NCBI GenBank assembly: GCA_002702965.1
Contig: PADE01000114.1
Span: 21,375 to 33,731, forward strand
Source: Planctomycetaceae bacterium
GTDB lineage: Bacteria; Planctomycetota; Planctomycetia; Pirellulales; Pirellulaceae
Direction: 5' to 3'
Length of the DNA: 12,357 nucleotides
Both the position numbers and the translations under genes were made by a program. Within the stretch, counting starts at the first letter, position 1. Each line of letters begins with the position of its first letter. Positions 7,040 through 12,357 of the stretch are shown piece by piece. Under the pieces are notes generated by a model that saw nothing but the letters and a program-made list of their open reading frames with translations, was not told the DNA's origin and searched no databases.

Positions 7040-7376
7040 GCGCCCCACGGGATCACGCTGTGGTGGCTGCGGTGGGTGGCTGGATCAGACCGGCCCCTTC
7101 TCTGGGTTAGCGGCTACCGGGCGGCTGATTTGCGTCGAGCAACGGATCCGCTGCCCACCGAGATCGGGGGTTGCTTGTGGGTTGGGTGGACCGCTCCCGA
7201 CCCACTCCCACGTCAGGGCGGATCGCAGCGGGATTTGGATCAAAGCGGTCGCCGATGCAGACCTCACGCGAGAATAATCCGAGGGGGGGCGATCAACTCC
7301 AGCGTAGGGTGCCGACAACTCCTCAACGGGTGTCCGTGTGATGTTGGTCAAACGGCCCGTTGGCAGCGGTCTGGGG
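7040..7376. other. Noncoding stretch with no recognised feature
   Basis: About 340 bp between the small-RNA terminator and the promoter of the acidic protein gene. A plus-strand frame runs across it (6962-7480), but it is rich in Cys, Arg and Trp, has no ribosome binding site and crosses the promoter and terminator described here. I see no tRNA, strong repeat or clear hairpin. Confidence 0.5.
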
Positions 7377-7417
7377 AAATAAAAAAGGACAGGCCAGCAC
7401 GGTGCATGACCTGTCCC
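7377..7417 (-). terminator. Strong intrinsic terminator of the small RNA
   Basis: Minus-strand GGACAGG (7416-7410) pairs with CCTGTCC (7393-7387). The intervening 16 nt add an inner stem (CA, a bulged T, then GCA-CCG-TGC) so the hairpin is almost fully paired with a 3-nt loop. It is followed immediately by six T, an A and three T (7386-7377). This is directional: the T tract lies only on the minus-strand side. No protein gene ends upstream of it on that strand, which points to a noncoding transcript. Confidence 0.85.
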
Positions 7418-7474
7418 AACACGGGGGGTTCAAAGGACCAAACGAGTAAGCGGATATCGAGTCCGCCCAGCTCC
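7378..7474 (-). ncRNA. Candidate stand-alone small RNA, about 95 nt, unknown family
   Basis: The transcript is bounded by a promoter (7480-7507) and an intrinsic terminator (7377-7417), both on the minus strand. Transcription would start near 7474 with GGAGCTGG. A first hairpin pairs GCGGA and TCCGC (7466-7450) around a 7-nt loop. A largely unpaired middle follows (about 7449-7418) with six consecutive C (7428-7423). The terminator hairpin closes the RNA. A GTCC at 7438-7435 could pair with GGAC of the terminator arm, but only weakly. There is no start codon with a ribosome binding site inside it. It lacks the GGAA tetraloop and AGCAG of 4.5S RNA, the bubble of 6S RNA and a T-box sequence. 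The C run could pair with G-rich Shine-Dalgarno sites, which is inference. Confidence 0.6.
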
Positions 7475-7479
7475 AATTA

Positions 7480-7548
7480 ATCCTAGATGCTCGTGACAGG
7501 GTGTCAAAATAAAAAAGATAGAAAATATAGCTAAATAAGATTTTTTTT
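7480..7548 (-). promoter_or_regulatory. Promoter with AT-rich UP-like element driving the small RNA
   Basis: On the minus strand a perfect TTGACA (7507-7502) is separated by 16 bp from TAGGAT (7485-7480), which matches the -10 consensus at four of six positions. Directly upstream, 7508-7548 is nearly pure A/T and contains several A and T tracts, among them eight A at 7548-7541 and six T at 7516-7511. In a GC-rich setting this is striking and resembles the UP elements of strong stable-RNA promoters. The predicted start is near 7474. A short inverted repeat TGACA-GGG-TGTCA (7494-7506) overlaps the -35. Confidence 0.7.
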
Positions 7549-7864
7549 CCGATTGGCGCGATCGACACCTCTGACAGGGCCACCGGAGGAGTCCTCGGCG
7601 GCCGTCACGTCGGGGGCTTCAAATTCGAGTTCTGTGGACAGCAGTTAGAATGAAACAAGAGCTGCTACACAGCGAGCGGCGATTGCAGATCGGCGCTTGG
7701 CTGCCTCGCGCGGCGAGCCCAAGGCGTTCGGTTACAGGTCCCGCGGGGTTCCAGCTGGTTGCACCGTGGCGGTCGATCAGCGTCGATCGACGGCAGGTCA
7801 CAGGACCCGGCTACGAGTCAGCGATCGCTCTACAGACCAGATTTGCACACCCAGGAGAACGGTC
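7549..7864. other. Upstream region of the giant lipoprotein gene
   Basis: About 315 bp without a credible gene. It should contain the promoter of the plus-strand gene at 7865. The best candidate -10 is TAGAAT (7646-7651), but no good -35 stands at the right distance, so I do not call it. A hairpin-forming palindrome is at 7772-7791, AGCGATCGCT at 7820-7829, and the AGGAG ribosome binding site of the next gene at 7853-7857. Confidence 0.5.
7772..7791. repeat. Inverted repeat in the leader of the giant lipoprotein gene
   Basis: GTCGATC (7772-7778) and GATCGAC (7785-7791) are exact inverted copies with a 6-nt spacer. They overlap a 12-bp perfect palindrome CGTCGATCGACG (7781-7792). Lying 74 bp before the start codon, it could be a leader hairpin or a dimeric operator. 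No known regulator site is recognised. Confidence 0.5.
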
Positions 7865-10800
7865 ATGAAATGTCTTTACTACTTGCTCGCTGGGCTGGTC
7901 TGCTCCCTTTTGGTGACCGGTTGCGGAGGCGAGTTGCGGAGTCAGCAAATCGGTTTTGTGGAGTCGTTTGTGCTGTCAGAGGATCGTTCGGTGGCGCTCC
8001 AGCAGCTGATTCCCGGAACCGAGGACTATTACTATTACCACTGCTTGCACTTTCAGCACCTCCGACAGCTTAAACGCGTTGAGCGGTTGCTCGCGGACTG
8101 GATCAAACGCCATCGCGAGACCGCCCGGATCCGAGAGATCCTGCATCGGCAGGCGCTGTTGACGTACCCCGAGAACCCGCAACAGACGCTTCGTTACCTG
8201 CGACAACAACTCAAGGTGTCGCTCGCGCACCAGCGAGAACGAGCGGGTGCGCAACCCGATCTGGCGACGGCACTCGACCCCCAGTTGATCGGTCGTCGGC
8301 AATGGACCGAGCACGCCTTGAATCGCCATCAAAACCTCGACGGTTTTGAAGACCGGGCGCTTGCCCGCCTGGTACAACAGCCACTCAACGCGACGCGCCG
8401 GCGCCACTTACTGGCACGTCTGCAGCGTCCCGATCACCCGCAGTTGGTCGACTTGGTTGTGGCGGACTTGGATCATCGCAGCAGTAAGGGATTCGGTTCG
8501 CTCGGCTTGCACCGCCAGATGCTGCGCGCGCAGCTGGAAGCCTGTCTGCGCCAGAAATCAGAATTGCTGAACCAGACGGGATTTGTTGATGCCTACCTCC
8601 GCAAGCTCTGGCCCAATCCCGACACCGATTGGCGATCAGACGCCGCGCAGCGGTCTGCGTATCTCGATCGCTTGTGGGCTTTCGTCGACCGTTTGGATCC
8701 CGTGCACAATTCGCTCAAGGCCCACGTCGCGTACCATCGGTTGGCACTCGACCGTTCGCTCGGGATTTACGACAAGGAGCAGTTTCGAGAGTACATTCGC
8801 CTGCCTCGCAATGCGAAGTACGTCAATCGCGACTTCCTGAAAGCGGGAAATCGCGCGTCCCACGCGGCCAACTTAGAACAAGAGTTTCAAGCGGTAACTC
8901 TATTGCCGCCGGTCGGTAACGACGAGCCGTTGGTGCGGAGTTACTTGGCGTATCTGCTGCTCGAGGAGCCCGATTACAAGGCCTACGAGGCGTATCTCGA
9001 CGACGGATATCTGAAGAGGGTCTTTGCCGAAGTCAAGATTGTCCACGGGGTGGGGGATCCCGAGCAGTGGGTTTCTCTACTCACTCCGGGCCAATATCAA
9101 CTACTCAAGCAGCGAGTCGATCTCGATTTTGCTTTTACCAACAAGCGACTGATCGCCGGTGGTGAGCCGGTTCAAGTCGACCTGTATGTGAAGAACGTCG
9201 AGAAGCTACTGGTGAAAATCTATGAGGTCAACACGCAAAATTACTATCGCCAACACGGAAAAGAAGTCGACACGGATGTCAATCTGGATGGTCTGGTGGC
9301 GCATCACCAGCAACAGTACGAATTCGACGAGGCGGGGTTACGGCGGGTTGCGCGCCACTTTGATTTTCCCCAGCTGGACCAACCCGGTGTGTACGTCATC
9401 GATTTTATTGGCAATGGACGCAGCAGCCGTGTCGTCGTGCGCAAGGGGCGTTTACGCTATTTGTTGCGCAATAGCACGGCGGGACACGTGTTCACTATTC
9501 TCGACGAGAATCACCAACTGGTAAAGGACGCGCGGTTGTGGATGGCCGGACGAGAGTACGCGCCGAATCGCGATGGTCAAATCATTACTCCCTTCAGCCA
9601 GCGCGCCGGCCGTCGGGCGATCGTGCTCTCCCGCGGTGGTTTCGCCTCGTTGGCGCACGTACAACATCGACCAGAACAGTACCAGCTGCGCGCGGGCATC
9701 TACGTCGATCGGGAGTCACTGGTGAGCCATCAAACGGCCCAGGTACTGGTCCGTCCGGGGCTGTTCCTCAGTGGCGAACCGGTGACGTTGTCGGTTCTCG
9801 ACGATCCCGAGTTGGTGATCACGTCGCGCGATCACGATGGGGTCTCGACCACCAAGACGATCAAACCTTTTCCCCTGTTCGAACACCGAGAATCGGTGCA
9901 TGCATTCCGAGTGCCACCCCGGCTGGCGGAGTTGCAGTTTACGTTGCGCGGGCGCGTGAAAAATCTCTCGCGCAGCCGAGAGGACTCGCTGTCCGTAAGT
10001 CAGTCCTTCACCGCCAATGGCATCAGCGCCACGGACAAGACGGAAGATTTGCATCTGTTGGAAGCAGACGGGGTTTACCGGCTTGAACTGCGGGGGCGAA
10101 ACGGAGAGCTCTTACCGCACCGTTCTGTGCGATTGGAGATCAAACACACGGACTTTCGAGATCCACTGACGGTGACCCTGAAGACCGATTTGCAGGGGCA
10201 GATCGATCTGGGCCGACTGGTCGGTATCGAGCGGTTCACCGCTGGGGGACCGCAGCAAACAGCGCGCAGCTGGATCTTGCGGAGCGCGGCCGACCGCGTT
10301 TATCAGTCCTACCATGGCGCGGTCGGAGAGGCCATCGAGCTTGTCGATCCAGTGGTCGGTGGGAACGACCAGCCGGGTCCCCGCCGCGGCGACTACTCAC
10401 TGCTGGAAATCCGCGGCGGCACCTTTGTGGCCGATCGGTTTGAGGCTTTGGCACGCCAAGATGGTGCCTTGCGCATCGAGGGCCTCCCGGTTGGCGACTA
10501 CGATCTGCTGCTCAAGCGGACGGGGCAGCGGATCCAGCTGCGGGTATCCCGTGGCCAGCAGCGGCAGGGTTACCTACTGGGAGACCAGCGATACCTGGAA
10601 TTGCGCGGGCAGCGGCCACTGCAAATCGCAGCGCTGGAGACGGCGCAACAGGAGGTCCGCATCCGGCTTCGTCACGCGACACGTTTTGCGCGCGTGCACG
10701 TCTTCGCCACCCGTTATCAGCCCGCCTATTCAGCGTTTGACCACCTGGCCCGAGTGCACGACTCGGAACCCCTGCGCCGTCGTTTGTCTCCCGTCGAATC

Positions 10801-12357
10801 ACGTTATATCCAGGGGCGTGTGATCGGTGATGAGTACCGTTATATCCTCGATCGCAGACAGGCTCGCAAGTTCCCGGGCAACACGTTGCGACGTCCCAGC
10901 TTGTTGCTCAACCCGTGGGCGATTGGCAAATCCGACACCGACCGCCAGCAGGTCCGCAAAGGTGATGACTTTGCGGCTTCGGGGGAGGCGGCCCCGGAAA
11001 CGGATGCCAAAGACAAGCGTGCAGAGAAAGCCGACCGACCGATGGGTGAGTTCTCCAATCTCGATTTCCTGTCTGAGGGCACCGTGGTGCTCGCTAATCT
11101 GGTCCCGGACGAGCGGGGTGTGATCGCGATCGCCCGCGAACGGTTGCACGGAAAACAGCAGTTACACGTGATCGCCATCGATCCGCGCGGGACATCCTAC
11201 CGTTCGGTCTCGCTTCCCCAACCAGATGAACCGCAGTTGGCCGATGTGCGTCTGGCGCGGGGTTTGGATCCCCAACAGCACTTTACGCAAACCAAACGCG
11301 TGACCGCGGTCGCGGCCGGTCAGACGTTACAGATTGCCGATTCCGGTCGTGCGAAACTCGAGTCCTATGACAGCCTGACCAAAGTGGTGCGTCTCTGGCA
11401 GGGTTTGAGTGCGAACCCGGTGCTGGAGGAGTTCGGATTCCTGCTGAAGTGGCCGGAGTTATCCATGGATGACAAGCGCGAGCGGTATTCGAAGTACGCA
11501 TGTCACGAATTGAACTTCTTTTTGTTCAGCAAAGACCGCCCCTTCTTCGACACCGTGATCCGGCCGTTTCTGGAGAACAAGCGCGACAAACAGTTTATCG
11601 ATCGCTGGTTACTGGGCCGTGACTTGAGCGCGGATCTGCGGCCTTGGGATTTCGCCCAACTCAATCTAGTCGAACGGATCCTGCTGGGCCGCGCGCTCCC
11701 CGAGCAGCAGGCTAGCGTATCGCGCGATGTCGAGCATCGGCACGCCTTGGCAGTTGCGGATCCAGACCATCTCGATTTCCTGTTCGACGCCGCGATCCGG
11801 AGTGCCGATCTGGATGCGGACGAGCGGTTGGGATTATCCGGATTTGGAGGCGGCGGCATGGGGGGAATGGGAGGCATGAGAGGAGGCGGAGGCGGTGGCG
11901 GTGGAGGATTTGGTGGTCTGCTCGGTCGTTCCCTCGAGAAGCGGTCCCAAAAGCCCCGCAGCGAACTCCAGAAAGACGCCACCAATCGCGGCAAGGCGCA
12001 GGCGCCCGCCAGCCCGGCAGCGCCACGAGAATCACAATTGCGTCGCCGAAGGGGGCGTCCCGCTGGTAGGGCTGCGGCGGACAAACAGCAGTTAGAACAG
12101 TCCGAGCTGGCAGAGAACAAGAAATCTGAGGAGCGGTACTTCTTCAAGAACGACCGCAACGGCCGTAAGTTACGTCAGCTGTTCGAATCGGTTGATAAGA
12201 CCCAGGAGTGGGTCGAGAACCACTATTATCAGCTTCCGGTTCGCGAACAGACGGCCGACCGCATTGAAACCAGCCAATTCTGGGTTGATTACGCAGCGCA
12301 CGATCCCCAGCAGCCGTTTGTGTCGACCCACCTCGCCGAAGTGGGGGAGACGTTTTC
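7865..12357 (+). CDS. Giant lipoprotein with macroglobulin-like domains, 3' end beyond window
   Basis: One frame runs from ATG 7865 to the right edge without a stop: 1497 codons, incomplete. AGGAG at 7853-7857 sits 7 nt before the start. Residues 1-20 are a lipoprotein signal peptide ending in LVTGC, with lipidation at C20, so the protein is exported and membrane-tethered. Residues 21-415 are mainly helical and charged. From about 417 to 650 there are beta-rich segments in the style of macroglobulin (MG) domains (for example FTNKRLIAGGEPVQVDLYVK, GVYVIDF, SGEPVTLSVLDD). A charged linker lies at about 1020-1060, a conserved-looking block with KYACHELNFFLF at 1210-1221, a poly-Gly tract at about 1324-1352 and a very basic linker to about 1410. 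No thioester motif (CxEQ) is seen, though it could lie further on. An alpha-2-macroglobulin-like role is a tentative inference. Confidence 0.85.
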   Translation, partial: MKCLYYLLAGLVCSLLVTGCGGELRSQQIGFVESFVLSEDRSVALQQLIPGTEDYYYYHCLHFQHLRQLKRVERLLADWIKRHRETARIREILHRQALLTYPENPQQTLRYLRQQLKVSLAHQRERAGAQPDLATALDPQLIGRRQWTEHALNRHQNLDGFEDRALARLVQQPLNATRRRHLLARLQRPDHPQLVDLVVADLDHRSSKGFGSLGLHRQMLRAQLEACLRQKSELLNQTGFVDAYLRKLWPNPDTDWRSDAAQRSAYLDRLWAFVDRLDPVHNSLKAHVAYHRLALDRSLGIYDKEQFREYIRLPRNAKYVNRDFLKAGNRASHAANLEQEFQAVTLLPPVGNDEPLVRSYLAYLLLEEPDYKAYEAYLDDGYLKRVFAEVKIVHGVGDPEQWVSLLTPGQYQLLKQRVDLDFAFTNKRLIAGGEPVQVDLYVKNVEKLLVKIYEVNTQNYYRQHGKEVDTDVNLDGLVAHHQQQYEFDEAGLRRVARHFDFPQLDQPGVYVIDFIGNGRSSRVVVRKGRLRYLLRNSTAGHVFTILDENHQLVKDARLWMAGREYAPNRDGQIITPFSQRAGRRAIVLSRGGFASLAHVQHRPEQYQLRAGIYVDRESLVSHQTAQVLVRPGLFLSGEPVTLSVLDDPELVITSRDHDGVSTTKTIKPFPLFEHRESVHAFRVPPRLAELQFTLRGRVKNLSRSREDSLSVSQSFTANGISATDKTEDLHLLEADGVYRLELRGRNGELLPHRSVRLEIKHTDFRDPLTVTLKTDLQGQIDLGRLVGIERFTAGGPQQTARSWILRSAADRVYQSYHGAVGEAIELVDPVVGGNDQPGPRRGDYSLLEIRGGTFVADRFEALARQDGALRIEGLPVGDYDLLLKRTGQRIQLRVSRGQQRQGYLLGDQRYLELRGQRPLQIAALETAQQEVRIRLRHATRFARVHVFATRYQPAYSAFDHLARVHDSEPLRRRLSPVESRYIQGRVIGDEYRYILDRRQARKFPGNTLRRPSLLLNPWAIGKSDTDRQQVRKGDDFAASGEAAPETDAKDKRAEKADRPMGEFSNLDFLSEGTVVLANLVPDERGVIAIARERLHGKQQLHVIAIDPRGTSYRSVSLPQPDEPQLADVRLARGLDPQQHFTQTKRVTAVAAGQTLQIADSGRAKLESYDSLTKVVRLWQGLSANPVLEEFGFLLKWPELSMDDKRERYSKYACHELNFFLFSKDRPFFDTVIRPFLENKRDKQFIDRWLLGRDLSADLRPWDFAQLNLVERILLGRALPEQQASVSRDVEHRHALAVADPDHLDFLFDAAIRSADLDADERLGLSGFGGGGMGGMGGMRGGGGGGGGGFGGLLGRSLEKRSQKPRSELQKDATNRGKAQAPASPAAPRESQLRRRRGRPAGRAAADKQQLEQSELAENKKSEERYFFKNDRNGRKLRQLFESVDKTQEWVENHYYQLPVREQTADRIETSQFWVDYAAHDPQQPFVSTHLAEVGETF

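Noticed and set aside
7450..7476. tRNA or tmRNA 3' end on the plus strand (a T-arm-like GCGGA/TCCGC stem followed by CAGCTCC)
   Set aside because: The loop is not TTCRANN, there is no CCA, and no matching 5' acceptor strand or tmRNA 5' motif is found upstream.
6962..7480. Plus-strand frame of 172 residues
   Set aside because: Odd composition (many Cys, Arg, Trp), no ribosome binding site, and it crosses a minus-strand promoter and an intrinsic terminator.
7377..7480. T-box leader or attenuator for ileS
   Set aside because: No T-box GGTGG-ACCGCG type sequence, more than 450 bp from the acidic protein gene with another promoter between, and ileS is farther still.
7323..7583. Minus-strand frame of 86 residues across the small RNA
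   Set aside because: It starts upstream of the AT tract, and so before the predicted transcription start, has no ribosome binding site, and runs through the terminator hairpin and T tract.
11503..12159. Minus-strand frame of 218 residues with a Pro-rich centre
   Set aside because: It is the antisense image of the Gly-rich tract within the continuous plus-strand lipoprotein gene.

Overview
The window is GC-rich bacterial DNA that fits a planctomycete, probably Pirellulaceae-like. This is an inference from gene content: an IleRS of the long eukaryote-like type, a very large lipoprotein of a style I associate with planctomycetes, patchy use of Shine-Dalgarno sites, and wide intergenic gaps. No rRNA, tRNA, transposase or CRISPR array was seen, and nothing marks a recent mobile insertion.

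Layout. Positions 1-1114 (minus) carry recO followed by the start of a small lipoprotein gene that runs off the left edge; a 17-bp tandem duplication carries the ribosome binding site of the latter. A 440-bp divergent spacer with three perfect 16-bp tandem repeats leads to a plus-strand pair, 1555-3092. The first gene is a SurA/PpiC-like membrane-anchored protein that has lost its parvulin domain. It overlaps by ATGA a HupE/UreJ-type multi-His membrane protein. These converge on ileS (3146-6541, minus), with a U-less hairpin in the 53-bp gap. Upstream of ileS, in the same orientation, lies a 94-residue, 44 % acidic protein gene (6620-6904) with its own likely promoter at 7011-7039.

Positions 6905-7864 form a 960-bp gap with no credible protein gene. 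It holds the most notable element of the window: on the minus strand, an AT-rich UP-like tract, a perfect TTGACA -35, a 16-bp spacer, a TAGGAT -10, and about 95 nt later a textbook intrinsic terminator. Together they define a stand-alone small RNA (about 7378-7474) that I cannot match to 4.5S, 6S, tmRNA, T-box or tRNA.

From 7865 to the right edge there is one uninterrupted plus-strand reading frame of 1497 codons, still open at the end. It encodes a giant lipoprotein with macroglobulin-like beta-domain features and a glycine-rich/arginine-rich linker. All other frames in that stretch are shadows.

Working together: recO (recombinational repair) and ileS (translation) are housekeeping. The parvulin-less chaperone and HupE look like a translationally coupled envelope module, possibly for metal transport. 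The giant lipoprotein is probably exported and anchored to a membrane. The functions of the small RNA and the acidic protein are unknown.
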